64,000 nucleotides of DNA, from positions 39,554 to 103,553 of the forward strand of contig DASZZM010000026.1 in the NCBI GenBank assembly GCA_035544895.1. Reading direction: 5' to 3'. Under the pieces are notes generated by a model, which had not been told where the DNA came from, ran no database searches, and saw only the letters and a list, made by a program, of their open reading frames with translations. The translations under genes and the position numbers were made by a program. Shown one piece after another: positions 47,501-54,123 of this stretch (its first letter is position 1; each line of letters starts with the position of its first letter). The DNA is from JASLEW01 sp035544895. Its GTDB lineage: Bacteria > Acidobacteriota > Thermoanaerobaculia > Multivoradales > UBA5704.

Positions 47501-49977
47501 CCCAGCGACTCGCCCGCCGCCTGCGGGCCAGCGGCGTTGGTCCCGAGGTCGTGGTAGGTATTCGCATGGAACGCGGAGCCCCGGCGCTGGTGGCGATCCT
47601 CGCCGTGCTCGAGGCGGGCGGGGCCTACCTGCCGCTCGACCCGTCCTACCCGGACGAGCGACTCGCCTTCATGCTCGCCGACGCCGGCGTCCGGCTCGTG
47701 CTCGACGAGAGCTCCGAGAGCGCGGTGGCAGACTCCGAGCCGGCCTCCAACGCCGGGCAGGGACCCGGCGATGTCAGACCGTCCGATCTCCAGCCCCTGC
47801 CCGAGAACGCCGCCTATGTGATCTACACCTCGGGCTCCACCGGCCAACCGAAAGGAGTGGTGGTGAGTCATCGCGCGCTCCTGCGCTCGACGCGCGCCCG
47901 CCTGCAGGGCTACTCCGGGCTGGTGCCGGCTTTTCTGCTGCTCCCCTCCCTGGCCTTCGACAGCTCGGTAGCGGTCATCTTCTGGACTCTCTGCCAGGGA
48001 GGCCGCCTGGTCATTCCGGACAGGAGCCGGCAGTCCGACCCCGTCGAGCTCGCGCGCCTCATCGCCGAGCACGGCGTCTCGCATTGGCTGAGCATTCCGC
48101 CGCTCTACGCCCAGCTGCTCGCCCATCACCCGCAGCCCTCCGACCTTGGCCCGCTGCGCACCGTCATCGTGGCCGGCGAGCCTTGTCCCGCCCAGCTCGT
48201 GGCCGAGCATCACGCCCGCCTTCCGGGCGTGATGCTCCACAATGAGTACGGACCCACCGAGGCCACGGTGTGGGCGACCGTCGACGCGCCGGCTCCCGGA
48301 GGAACGGTGACGATCGGCCGGCCGATCGCGGGCGTCGAGGCCCGCCTGCTCGATCGCGCCCTGGCGCCGGTGCCCGCCGGCGTCGGCGCCGAGCTCCTGA
48401 TCGGCGGAGCCGGCCTGAGCCGCGGCTACCTCGGCCGGCCCGGCCTGACCGCGCGGCGCTTCATTCCCGACCCGCTCGCCGGGATCTCGGCCGAGCCCGG
48501 CGCCCGGCTCTATCGCACCGGCGACCTCGCGGGCTGGCTGCCCGACGGCCGCCTGGAGCTCCGGGGACGGATCGACCGCCAGGTCAAGATCCGCGGCTTC
48601 CGCATCGAGCTGGGCGAAGTCGAGGCTGCCTTGCTGCGCCACCCTGGCGTGCGGCGGGCCGCCGCGCTCGCCCGCGATCTCCCCTCCGGCGGCCGCGGGC
48701 TGGTGGCGTGCTTCGAGCCGGCGGCGGAGCTTCCGGCGGCCGCTCTGGCGCCCGCCGAGGCGCGCCGTTACCTGGCCGAGCGCCTGCCCGCTCCCATGGT
48801 CCCTGCCGAGCTGTTCGCGCTCCCGGCTCTGCCGCTGCTGCCCAATGGCAAGGTGGACGATCGGGCCCTGCTCGCCCTGCTGCCGGCGAGCGCGGACTCC
48901 GCGGGGCGCCAGCCCGGGACGCCCGCGGACGAGCTGGAGACGCGCCTGGCGGGACTCTGGGCGGACCTCTTGGGCCTCGCCGCGGTGGGTCGGAGCGACA
49001 GCTTCTTCGAGCTGGGCGGCCATTCGCTCCTGGCCGTCGAGCTGATGGCCCGGATCCAGCGGGAGCTCGGACGCAAGCTCCCTCTCGCCGCGCTCTTCCG
49101 CGGCGCCACCGTCGAGTCCATGGCCGCCGCGCTGCGCCAGGAAAGCGGCCCGCTGCTCGCCAGGCCGCTCGTCGCCATCCGGCCGCGCGGGGCCGAGCGC
49201 CCCTTCTTCTGGGTCCACCCGCTGGGAGGCCGCACGCTTTGCTACGCCGATCTCGCCCGCCGCCTGGCCGGCCGTCCGAGCTACGGGCTCGAGGCGCCGG
49301 GGAGTGACGGCCTCGGCGAACCCTCCGCCAGCGTCGAGGAGCTCGCGGCGCTCTACGTCGAGGCCCTCGGCCGGGTCCAGACGAGCGGGCCCTACTTGCT
49401 TGGCGGTTGGTCTTTCGGCGGACTGATCGCCTGGGAGATGGCCCGGCAGCTCGCCGAGCGCGGCGCGGCAGTGGCGCTCGTGGCCCTCCTCGACACGACC
49501 CTGCCGAGCCCGCGGACTCTGCGGACCCTGCGGACCCTGCAGACCCTGCGGGGACCGGCCGGAGAGCCTTCGCGCCGCGACGACGTCTCTCTCTCCGCTC
49601 TGCTGCGCGCCGAACCAGGTGGCGCGGCCCTCGACCAGCGGCAGCTCGACCGTCTCCTCGCGGTCGTCGAGGCGCATCTGCACGCCTTCGCCGCCTATCG
49701 TCCGCGGCCCCTCGCCTGTCCCGTCGCGCTCCTGGGGGCGGAAGAGCGCCCGCCCGCGGCCGGCGCCGGCGCTCGCGGAGTCGCGGCCTGGCGCCGCCTG
49801 GCGCGCGGTCCGTTCCACTATCGCCGGATCCCGGGAGATCACTACGCCATGCTGCGCGAGCCCCGGGTCAGCCACGTTGCCACCGAGCTGGAAGCGCTCC
49901 TGGCTCGCACAGCGCGGAATTCTCGCCGGCAGGCGTCGCAAGGAGACGCGGCTCCACGGCCGAGCGAGGTAAACTAA
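35551..49977 (+). CDS. NRPS subunit 2: [C-A-PCP]-[C-A-PCP]-[C*-A-PCP]-[C-A-PCP]-TE
   Basis: 4808 residues from ATG 35551 (ATGA overlap with subunit 1), with an N-terminal docking helix (RLARLEKLSPAKQALLARAL). Module 4: C (188), A (675; pocket D-A-F-F-L-G-G-T-F-K, Val/Ile-like), PCP (Ser1089). Module 5: C (1307), A (1783; D-F-W-N-L-G-L-V-H-K, Thr-like), PCP of GGDSI type (Ser2215). Module 6: an atypical C whose HHxxxDG reads SEPFLDG (2426-2432), A (2991; D-L-F-C-T-G-H-I-Y-K, unassigned), PCP (Ser3408). Module 7: C (3602), A (4092; D-S-A-S-I-A-E-V-W-K, unassigned), PCP (Ser4492). The type I thioesterase has GWSFGG (Ser4621) and a His near 4764, so it releases or cyclises the peptide. Pocket codes were read by hand against GrsA numbering. 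Repeat-derived linkers sit in A5, A6, A7 and the TE. Confidence 0.93.
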   Translation: MSGGRADRLARLEKLSPAKQALLARALRERAARQQGGAIPRRPGSERGGRGGSSPAPLSFGQQRLWLERQMSPDSPVYNLPVAVRIEGRLDARALAAALSEVVRRHEVLRSGIERRGEELVQVVAPAAAVPLALADLSGLPASGRQAEVARLGADHARRLFDLSRPPLVRAALLALGGDEHRLLLALHHIAADGWSSAILVRELGELYAARAAGRPSPLGELPIQYADWAAWQRGRLAGELLAAELDYWRERLAGLPPLELPADRPRPPAASFRGRRRERLLAPRLHGALADLSRRQGATMFMTLAAGFAALLGRWTGQDDLAVGTPVAGRTRLETEGLIGFFVNILVLRADLAGSPSFTQLLSRLRATVAAAHAHQELPFERLVEELAPARDPGGHPLVQAILALHNAAREQLALPGLALTLLETDTGTAKLDLALEIVEQPEGGLAAGLEVASDLFDATTAARLLGHFEALLAGAAAAPAMPLRDLPLLGAAEIHQLVREHNDTRSAYPRDSAVAELFAEWARAAPQAPAVLAEGREPWSYGRLAAESHRLAWHLRSLGVERESRVGVSMERSPELIAALLAILQAGGAYVPLDPGYPDSRLRFMLQDTGTRLLLVHEPTRQRLAALEWPDGAPPVRLLCVDAEREVIAGRGSAPPPRSPVSAGAEGLAYVLYTSGSTGQPKGVAVPHRAIARLVRGTNYVRLGPADRVAHLSNISFDAATFEIWGALANGGATVVIEREAVLSPARLAARLREAAVTAMFLTAALFDQVVGEQPAAFSALRHLLVGGDALDPQSVARALAAGPPERLLNGYGPTESTTFAVWHEVRHVPPGSLSVPIGRPLANTTAHVVDRRGELASTGQVGELWLGGDGLARGYLGRPDLTAERFVPDRWSREPGGRLYRTGDLARRRWDGVIDCLGRIDQQVKIRGFRVEPGEIEAVLAACPGVRDCAVVARLQVSSPAHPITSPAPPIRSPALVAYVVAAPAAGLREALVWEHLRRSLPGYMLPVACRFVESLPLTPNAKLDRAALAALDPLDLLEITAGPPAQDYAAPRDPIEELLAGIWEKVLGIDRIGVRDDFFVLGGHSLLAARLAARVHQVFGIDLPLRTLFETPTVAGVAAAIRATLATRSPRSDTVSGVQPPAPIPRAGRGEGGPRPLSFGQQRLWFIYQMNPRSAAYNLLVALLLAGALDRRALAAALAEVVRRHEVLRTAIVAEGGPAGAAQRLTPPPAPRLPVVDLSGLAEPVAGAESLRLAAAEALQPFDLGRPPLLRAALLALAAPADGPAGGSAGGGPPRHLLVLTLHHIAADGWSSAILVRETAALYAAFAAGRQSPLPEPPLQYADWAAWQRGRLSGELLASQLAWWRQRLAGLPDLRLPADRPRPAVESFRGLRRSRLLPAGASARLDELSRRQGATLFMTLAAAFAAVLRRLGGEEDFGLGTPIAGRTRMETEGLIGFFVNTLVLRFDVPGDPAFSRLLAHAREALLEGYSHQDLPFERLVEELAPRRDLSRQPLVQAFVVLQNTPREPLALPGLTATELAVDNRTAKTDLTLDVARAGGGLRAELEANHDLFDAATAARMLSHLETLLAAAAADPEQPLSRLPLLSAAERHQMIVEWGGLAEARAPAGWTLHNAFESRARLSPAALALSCAGEQVSYGELDARANRLARHLRSLGAGPEVRVGLCLARSAETVVALLAVLKAGGAYLPLDPDYPRERLALLLADAAAPLVVTRSNLAGLLPAAGPLQILLDRDAEAIARQPSGPLPPAAGPDHAAYVIYTSGSTGRPKGVVVTHRNVARLFIAAAPWLELAGDDVWTLFHSFAFDFSVWEIWGALLHGGRLVVVPYWASRSPDTFRGLLRDEQVTVLNQTPSAFRQLVEAEERVVPAPTGPYPAVRSGALGPYPAIQSDAPGPYPALRLILFGGESLDPRHLRTWFARHGDRRPRLFNLYGITETTVHVTCRPLAAADARSGRSEVGRPLADLAVRVLDPGLRPAPIGIPGELCVGGAGLARGYLGRPELTAERFVPDPFARSAGDGGARLYRSGDLARWRPDGDIEVLGRIDLQVKIRGFRIEPGEIEAALREHPGVRECAVLASEEAGGHRRLIAYQVSRGEPVPAAELRAFLAERLPGPMLPAGFVALASLPLTAHGKLDRRALPALAPAAMRPSGEAARPQTPRTPVEQAIAASWSEVLDVRRVGLDDDFFALGGDSIRGIQVRVRAEERGVSFTLRQLFQHPTVRNLAEVAAEVDAEGSEMTGPAVGPGTPPFSLISAADRSRLPEGVEDAYPLTRTQAGLVFHSEYGRDYQIYVSSLHLRAPLDVGRLRLALSRLVARHPLLRTSFALQGFSAPLQLVHRAGREGEPLRPELAVVDLRGLAPAVQEEVVTRWLAVEVRRKFDWGRPPLIRLHLHPRGEDTFQLTLSEPFLDGWSVGLFLTELFTRYLALVAAARPQLGLPAEPPDERPLASSFADYVALERDALASAEQRAFWELRGDRGDGGASRLPRNCPVVCAVVRAAPGAGPPPPVVRLEVPVPRTVSLGLRQAALGAGVPLKDLLLAAHLRVLAFLTGESDVVTAHLINGRPEGADGDRILGGFLNAMPFRMRLVPGSWLDLARQTFATELELLPFRRYPLAEMAEMAELQRRRPADPVDPAAGNRPEGGGSLPAAIGRPPFDTLFNFTHFHLYERLQRIPGLAVLGSAGSEQTYFPLTAQFNLDEITAQVTLGLDYLAAELAPAEASAIAARYDRVLAAIARAPLSPHDGLCLLSPAERQQVVLEWGEMDAPYRFSEQRSFLRGEPVTGLAHELFAAQAARRPDARALLWEQTTLTYGELAARASSLARRLAAAGAGPEARVGVLLERSPQMVAAILGALAAGAAYVPLDPGYPPERTAAMIAGARAGVVVTRRGLVELLPPEVSCLLVDEPDEGAPVPANLSDRPLRPAGSAANGGSGGQPLDPPPTLSQHGVSSFHPDGRGALPANLFAVIFTSGSTGQPKGVAIEHRGVSHFLAAAARLFGPADRAGVLAAASICFDLSIFELFLPLANGGTAVLAGGALDLPRLPAREDVTMACLVPSTAADLVRSGGGFPDSLRALTLGGEALPAPLVQALVASGAACRVSNHYGPTEATIYSLFAPVDCKGGGGGGADAGAPPIGRAVAGERALLLDGWLQPVAPGVPGEICLGGSGLARGYFARPDLTAERFVPDPASALHGEPGARLYRTGDLARQLPDGRIEFLGRRDHQVKVRGFRIELGDVEAAVARHPEVAQAVVVARGEEGIGPDGVRLVAYVVARDSRRTSAAGPAAQPLAHDASWAAELRDFAALRLPPFMVPSVFVTLDALPLTPAGKVDRRALPAPPDRRGGGGARPLVAPRTPVEEVLCGLWAEVFGMERVSAGDDFFALGGHSLLATRLISRLRAAFRLELPLDALFAAPRLSDLARVIEGELAGGDAAGPAEPPLAAGPRPDAVPLSFAQQRLWFLDRLQPGSCLYNIPNATRLRGGLAAPALAAACLEIVRRHEVLRTRFPAVEGRPVQEVSAEPEAPLPLLDLAALSVAAREAETARLCAAAARRPFDLGSGPVLRLLLLRLASEEHVLLSVVHHIAADGWSVDVFLRELALLYRAFSAKERSTAPPLPALPLQYADFTLWQRARLQGAVLDRQLAWWRERLQGVPPLTLPADRPRSSTPAYRGARRRLELPAGVAEAAAGLARREGATLFMTVLCAFAAVLGRHAGQEDFAIGYPIANRNRLEIEPLIGFFANTLVLRADLAGDPAGRDLLGRCREAVLGAHAHQDLPFERLVEELRPERDLSRTPLFQAALAFQNAPPADVARIDLPGLAATPVEIEPGAARFELTLFLVEQRDGCPGSAAALAGELEWNADLFDRATAARFLGHFRILLADLAADAGRRLSELSLLTEAERHQVLYEWAKGRLPEIGEAGEVGAAEPLVHRLIAAQAARTPAAAAIAHAGGELLTYGALAARTQRLARRLRASGVGPEVVVGIRMERGAPALVAILAVLEAGGAYLPLDPSYPDERLAFMLADAGVRLVLDESSESAVADSEPASNAGQGPGDVRPSDLQPLPENAAYVIYTSGSTGQPKGVVVSHRALLRSTRARLQGYSGLVPAFLLLPSLAFDSSVAVIFWTLCQGGRLVIPDRSRQSDPVELARLIAEHGVSHWLSIPPLYAQLLAHHPQPSDLGPLRTVIVAGEPCPAQLVAEHHARLPGVMLHNEYGPTEATVWATVDAPAPGGTVTIGRPIAGVEARLLDRALAPVPAGVGAELLIGGAGLSRGYLGRPGLTARRFIPDPLAGISAEPGARLYRTGDLAGWLPDGRLELRGRIDRQVKIRGFRIELGEVEAALLRHPGVRRAAALARDLPSGGRGLVACFEPAAELPAAALAPAEARRYLAERLPAPMVPAELFALPALPLLPNGKVDDRALLALLPASADSAGRQPGTPADELETRLAGLWADLLGLAAVGRSDSFFELGGHSLLAVELMARIQRELGRKLPLAALFRGATVESMAAALRQESGPLLARPLVAIRPRGAERPFFWVHPLGGRTLCYADLARRLAGRPSYGLEAPGSDGLGEPSASVEELAALYVEALGRVQTSGPYLLGGWSFGGLIAWEMARQLAERGAAVALVALLDTTLPSPRTLRTLRTLQTLRGPAGEPSRRDDVSLSALLRAEPGGAALDQRQLDRLLAVVEAHLHAFAAYRPRPLACPVALLGAEERPPAAGAGARGVAAWRRLARGPFHYRRIPGDHYAMLREPRVSHVATELEALLARTARNSRRQASQGDAAPRPSEVN
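41227..41310. repeat. Three 33-bp-spaced palindrome copies inside NRPS A5
   Basis: GGGTCCCTACCC-centred copies begin at 41229, 41262 and 41295 (period 33 bp = 11 codons). They encode GPYPAVRSGAL, GPYPAIQSDAP and GPYPALR, inserted just before the conserved LILFGGESL strand of adenylation domain 5. Confidence 0.8.
44359..44440. repeat. Nested dispersed repeat inside NRPS A6
   Basis: The outer parts match the intergenic copy at 11372-11417. Between them, at 44381-44419, sits a 39-bp module starting GACCTGCCGGGAGTGCCGCC that is tandemly repeated at the chrB 3' end. It is in frame and encodes LRPAGSAANGGSGG in the segment before the FTSGSTG loop of A6. Confidence 0.75.
47751..47770. repeat. Dispersed 20-bp palindrome inside NRPS A7
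   Basis: CGCCGGGCAGGGACCCGGCG, one base different from the copy at 25554. It encodes NAGQGPGDV in the linker before the YTSGSTG loop of A7. Confidence 0.75.
49501..49552. repeat. 9-bp in-frame minisatellite in the thioesterase
   Basis: Tandem CGGACCCTG-like units encode PRTLRTLRTLQTLRG, placed after the LLDTT strand in the lid region of the thioesterase. Confidence 0.75.
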
Positions 49978-50041
49978 TCCGCTGGGTTCCCGTATCAGCC
50001 TTGCGTTACGTCATCGGGCAATCCGCCCGAGAGAGGTGCAC

Positions 50042-51403
50042 ATGAAGCGTTTCAATGCACTGCTGCTGGCGACGGTTGCCGCCCTGCTCCTGATCTCCGC
50101 GACCGCATCGGCCGCCGTTGCTCCACCCCAGCCGGGCGCCCCTCCGCAGACGGAGACCGCGACCGCCCATCTCGACCCCGACGCGGCCACCGCGGCCTAT
50201 CTCGCCCGGCTGTCCCCCGAGGCGCGGGCCAAGTCCGACGCTTACTTCGAAGGCGGCTATTGGCTGATCCTGTGGGACTTCCTGGCCGGCCTCGCCGTCG
50301 CCTGGCTGTTCCTGGGCACGCACCTTTCGTCACGCATGCGGGACTGGGCAGAGCGCATCACATCCTCCAGAGGGCTGCAGACCGCCATCTACTCGGCCCT
50401 CTACATCTTGATCTCCTCCGTGGTGTTGTTGCCGTTGGCTGCCTACGAAGGCTACTTCCGCGAGCACCAGTACGGCATGTCCAACCAGGACATGAGCGCC
50501 TGGCTCGGAGACCAGATGAAGGGGCTTGCGCTCGGGCTCGTCTTCGGCACCCTCGCCTTTACGGCGATCTACGCCGTCATCCGCAAGGCGCCGCGCACCT
50601 GGTGGCTCTGGGGGGCGCTCGTCGCCATCGGATTGGCCATGTTCGCCGTGGCCATCGCACCCGTGTACGTCGAGCCTCTGTTCAATAAATTCAAGCCGCT
50701 GACCGAAAGCCCGCTCAAGCACCAGATCCTCTCCATGGCGCGGGCCAACGGCATCCCGGCCAGCGACGTGTATGAATTCGACGCTTCCAAGCAGACCAAG
50801 CGCATGAGCGCGCACGTGAGCGGCTTGCTCGGCACCACGCGAATCAGCATGAACGACAACCTGATGAAGCGCGGCTCGCCGGAAGAGATCGAGGCGGTGC
50901 TGGGCCACGAGATGGGCCATTACGTCCTGAACCACGTCTACAAGGGCATCGTCTTCATCGGCATCATCGTCGTCGTCGGTTTCGCCTTCTTGCGCTGGTC
51001 CTTCGGCAGGCTGCAAGCCAGCCGCGGACTGCGCTGGGGGATCCGCGATATCGGCGACGTCAGCGGCTTGCCACTGCTGCTCGTTCTGTTTTCGGTGTTC
51101 ATGTTCGTGCTGACGCCGGTGCTGAACACCCTCACCCGCACCATGGAAGCGGAGGCGGATGCCTTTGGCATGAACGCGTCGCGCCAGCCGGACGGCTTCG
51201 CCCAGGCGGCGCTGCACCTCTCCGAGTACCGCAAGATGCAACCCGGGACCATCGAGGAATACTTCTTCTACGACCATCCGAGTGGCTGGAACCGCATCCA
51301 CCGCGCCATGGTGTGGAAGGCGGAGCACCTCAACGACGCCGACATCGCTGCATACGACGCCGCGCATCGCCTGGCGGCAATCGCTGCGCCGGGCAAGAAG
51401 TAA
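50042..51403 (+). CDS. M48-family membrane metallopeptidase (Ste24/HtpX-like)
   Basis: A 453-residue protein; ATG 50042 has GAGAGG upstream. There is an N-terminal signal-like helix, then several membrane segments. HEMGH (289-293) is the zinc motif and EAEADAF (369-375) supplies the glutamate ligand. The HQILSMARANGIPASDVYEF stretch and DHPSGWNRI near the end are typical of Ste24-type (CAAX-protease-like) enzymes, which degrade or process membrane proteins. It lies 64 nt after the NRPS thioesterase and is co-directional, so it may share the transcript, but no functional link to the NRPS is evident. Confidence 0.88.
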   Translation: MKRFNALLLATVAALLLISATASAAVAPPQPGAPPQTETATAHLDPDAATAAYLARLSPEARAKSDAYFEGGYWLILWDFLAGLAVAWLFLGTHLSSRMRDWAERITSSRGLQTAIYSALYILISSVVLLPLAAYEGYFREHQYGMSNQDMSAWLGDQMKGLALGLVFGTLAFTAIYAVIRKAPRTWWLWGALVAIGLAMFAVAIAPVYVEPLFNKFKPLTESPLKHQILSMARANGIPASDVYEFDASKQTKRMSAHVSGLLGTTRISMNDNLMKRGSPEEIEAVLGHEMGHYVLNHVYKGIVFIGIIVVVGFAFLRWSFGRLQASRGLRWGIRDIGDVSGLPLLLVLFSVFMFVLTPVLNTLTRTMEAEADAFGMNASRQPDGFAQAALHLSEYRKMQPGTIEEYFFYDHPSGWNRIHRAMVWKAEHLNDADIAAYDAAHRLAAIAAPGKK

Positions 51404-51524
51404 CCCAAGGCCGATGTCGCCGGTGACCCGCTTCAGACGAAAAGTATCTGGGGGGCGGCTCGCGCCGTGTTAGGCTGTCATCCGGGGAAGGCTCGGGCGC
51501 CTTCGTCACCGTGGCAAGCACGCG

Positions 51525-51881
51525 ATGAAATCAAGACTCCTCTCCGCCTTCGTTGCGGCCTTGCTTTTCGTTGCCAGCGGTTTCGGGCCTCATCCTTGCC
51601 ACCCCCGCGACCGGATCTCGGCGACCTCCAGGCCAGCGGCGATGCCCGCCTGCCACCAGGCCGCGGCGGGGGAAGCTCCCGGCCAGGGCGTCCCGGCCCT
51701 CAGCGCCGCGGGGCGCGATTGCTGCGGCAGCGTGTGCGAGCACGCCTGCCTGAGCTCGGGGGACCGGCAAGAGAGCATGCTTCTCTGCCCGCTGCGCATG
51801 GCTTCGGCGGCCTCGCCTGAAGCGGCGCAAGTCGTCCCGCCCCTCCTCGTTTCGAGCATCGAGCACGTCCCTCTCTCCTAG
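51525..51881 (+). CDS. Small exported Cys-rich protein
   Basis: A 118-residue protein with a signal peptide (MKSRLLSAFVAALLFVASGF). Metal-ligand-like clusters follow: HPCHP, PACHQ, then RDCCGSVCEHACL and a last Cys in LLCPLRM. Small exported proteins with the CC..CxxxC pattern are common beside copper-handling genes; that placement is recalled, not tested. It is followed 128 nt later by the Met/His-rich protein. The start site is supported by the signal peptide rather than by a good RBS. Confidence 0.6.
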   Translation: MKSRLLSAFVAALLFVASGFGPHPCHPRDRISATSRPAAMPACHQAAAGEAPGQGVPALSAAGRDCCGSVCEHACLSSGDRQESMLLCPLRMASAASPEAAQVVPPLLVSSIEHVPLS

Positions 51882-52009
51882 CAGCTCCTGATCTCCGCTG
51901 TCGCCGTTCGCGTCGAGGATCGACGGTCCCCAACGGCGGCACCTCCTTCAACTGACCGGTTGCGGGCCTGCCAAGAGCTTGGCGAGGACTGCGCCTCAGG
52001 AGCTGCACC

Positions 52010-53527
52010 ATGGACAAGAGCCGCCCAAAGTTTCGACTTGGAAGCCGCACCCGACTCGCACTCGCCCTGGCGCTACTAGCCGGAGCCCCGGCATGGGGCC
52101 AGCATCAGCACCCTCCTTCCTCCACGCCCGCGCCGCCGCCACAGCCGGCCGCGCCGGCGCCGCCCGCGTCACCTTCAGAGCCCGGCACCGGAGAAAGCAA
52201 GAGCCCGCCGAGCACCGGGCCTCAGCATCCGCCGGACGCTCACGGGCAGCCCGCCGATCACGGCGCCATGCCGGGCATGGAAGGGATGGCGGGCATGGCG
52301 AGCATGGAGGGTATGCACGGTATTCACGGCATGGCCGCCCTCTTCGGCCCCTACGCCATGACCCGCGAAGCCTCGGGCACATCGTGGCAGCCCGAGTCCT
52401 CCCCCCATGAAGGACTTCACTGGAACCTCGGACCCTGGCAGCTTATGACCCACGGCTACGCGATGCTGATCCATTCCGACCAGGCCGGCCGCGAGCGCGC
52501 CACCAAGACCTTCGGCGAGAACATGCTCATGAACATGGCTTCGCGACCGCTGGGGCCGGGGCGCCTGGGCTTGCGCGCCATGCTCTCCGCGGAGCCATGG
52601 ACGGTTGGCAAGGCCGGCTATCCGCTCGTCTTGCAGACGGGCGAGACCGCCGACGGCGTGACGCCGCTCAGGGACCGCCAGCACCCCCACGACCTGTTCA
52701 TGGAGCTGGCCGCCAGCTACAGTCTGCCCATCGGCGGGGACGGCTCGGTCTTCCTTTACCTCGGCGAGCCCGGCGAGCCGGCGCTCGGCCCGCCCGCCTT
52801 CATGCACCGCTTCTCCGGGCTGGACAACCCCGAGGCGCCGCTCGCGCACCACTGGCTGGACGCCACCCACATCTCCTATGGCGTCGTGACCCTCGGCTGG
52901 GTGCGCGGCGGCTGGAAGCTCGAGGGCTCGGCCTTCAACGGCCACGAGCCCGACCCCAAGCGCACCGACCTGGACGCCCCGAAGCTCAACTCGTACTCCT
53001 TCCGCGCCTCTTTCCAGCCCGCTCCCAACTGGTCGCTGCAGGCGAGCGCCGGGCACCTCAGCCGCCCCGAGCAGCTCGAGCCCGGTGTCGACGTCACCCG
53101 CACCACCGCGTCGGCGATGTACAACCGGCCGCTCGCCGCCGGCAGCTGGCAGACCACCCTGGCGGTGGGGCGCAACGATCGCAACCCGGGGAAGGCGACC
53201 GTGGCCCTGCTGCTCGAGAGCGGCGCCAGCTTCGCCGGGCGGCACACTCTGTTCGGCCGCCTCGAGCGGCTCGACAACGACGAGCTGCTCGGCAACGGCA
53301 AAGTCGCGGCGGTCGGCAAGCTCTCGCTCGGCTACATCTATGACGCGCTCGCCGTCGATAAGTTGAAGGCGGGCGTCGGCCTCGTCGGGAGCGTCGCCCG
53401 GGTGCCACCTGCCCTCGAGTCCCGCTACGGCAGCCGGACGCTCTACTCCTGGATGGCCTTCCTGCGCCTCAAGCTGACCGGGCCGGCGATGGACGCCTCG
53501 ATGCACATGCCGGCGAGCACGCCGTGA
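52010..53527 (+). CDS. Exported Met/His-rich protein, probably copper-associated
   Basis: A 505-residue protein with RBS AGGAG and a signal peptide (RTRLALALALLAGAPAWG). Residues ~35-75 are Pro-rich; ~85-110 form a Met/Gly/His tract (PGMEGMAGMASMEGMHGIHG), a Cu(I)-binding style sequence. The rest (~130-490) alternates beta-strand patterns (GGWKLEGSAFNGHEPDPKRT; NWSLQASAGHLSRPEQLE) suggestive of an outer-membrane barrel. No enzyme motif was seen. It is followed by a MerR gene with its own metal-type promoter, so a metal-resistance role is inferred. I do not recognise a named family. Confidence 0.65.
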   Translation: MDKSRPKFRLGSRTRLALALALLAGAPAWGQHQHPPSSTPAPPPQPAAPAPPASPSEPGTGESKSPPSTGPQHPPDAHGQPADHGAMPGMEGMAGMASMEGMHGIHGMAALFGPYAMTREASGTSWQPESSPHEGLHWNLGPWQLMTHGYAMLIHSDQAGRERATKTFGENMLMNMASRPLGPGRLGLRAMLSAEPWTVGKAGYPLVLQTGETADGVTPLRDRQHPHDLFMELAASYSLPIGGDGSVFLYLGEPGEPALGPPAFMHRFSGLDNPEAPLAHHWLDATHISYGVVTLGWVRGGWKLEGSAFNGHEPDPKRTDLDAPKLNSYSFRASFQPAPNWSLQASAGHLSRPEQLEPGVDVTRTTASAMYNRPLAAGSWQTTLAVGRNDRNPGKATVALLLESGASFAGRHTLFGRLERLDNDELLGNGKVAAVGKLSLGYIYDALAVDKLKAGVGLVGSVARVPPALESRYGSRTLYSWMAFLRLKLTGPAMDASMHMPASTP

Positions 53528-53586
53528 GCGACCAGGGCCGCACCTTCGTCTCTTCCTGGGTGAGACCACAGGGGCGCAGGGAGGGC

Positions 53587-53618
53587 TTGACATTGGACTC
53601 GATTCCAGGGTTTAGGAT
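53587..53618 (+). promoter_or_regulatory. MerR-type promoter with operator dyad
   Basis: TTGACA (53587-53592) and TTAGGA/TAGGAT (53612-53618) are separated by 19-20 bp, longer than normal, as in MerR-activated promoters. TGGACTCGATTCCA (53594-53607) is an inverted repeat inside the spacer. The merR gene follows at 53659. Confidence 0.7.
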
Positions 53619-53658
53619 GCCCGCATGACGCATTGCACCTGCCCCGTCGAGTCCGGCG

Positions 53659-54123
53659 ATGCGCACTGGTGAGCTCGCCGCTTCGGCAGGCGTCAGCCCC
53701 GACACGGTGCGCCACTACGAGCGCGCCGGCCTCCTGCCGCGCGCCGCGCGCTCGGCCAACGGCTACCGCGAGTTTCCCGTCGAGACCTTGGAGCGGCTGC
53801 GCGTCGTGCGCGCCGCACTTGCGGTCGGCTTCACGGTCGAGGAGCTGTCGCGCGTCCTGCGCGAGCGCCTGCGCGGCGGCGCCCCTTGCCGCTCGGTGCG
53901 CAACCTGGCGGCCAGCAAGCTTGCCGCGATCATCCGCCAGGAGCGCGAGCTGCGCGCGCTGCGCCGCACTCTGACCGCCCTGATCGAAGATTGGGACGCC
54001 CGGCTCGCCAACCAACCCGCCGGAACACCCGTCCACCTCCTCGACGACCTCGGCCGCCGCGCCGATCCCTCGAGACCTGGCATCCATCCGCGCCTCCGCC
54101 GGACGCACAAGGAGAACCCATGA
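53659..54123 (+). CDS. MerR-family transcriptional regulator
   Basis: A 154-residue protein. The N-terminal winged helix is MRTGELAASAGVSPDTVRHY and YERAGLLP...NGYREF, followed by the dimerisation helix. The C-terminal effector part has only one conserved Cys (GGAPCRSVRNLAASKL), close to the position of a metal-binding Cys in metal-sensing MerR proteins. It overlaps the next gene by 4 nt (ATGA). The promoter with the elongated spacer directly upstream implies autoregulation. The exact metal is not readable. An overlapping 15-codon frame, MTHCTCPVESGDAHW (53625-53672), precedes the start. Confidence 0.88.
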   Translation: MRTGELAASAGVSPDTVRHYERAGLLPRAARSANGYREFPVETLERLRVVRAALAVGFTVEELSRVLRERLRGGAPCRSVRNLAASKLAAIIRQERELRALRRTLTALIEDWDARLANQPAGTPVHLLDDLGRRADPSRPGIHPRLRRTHKENP

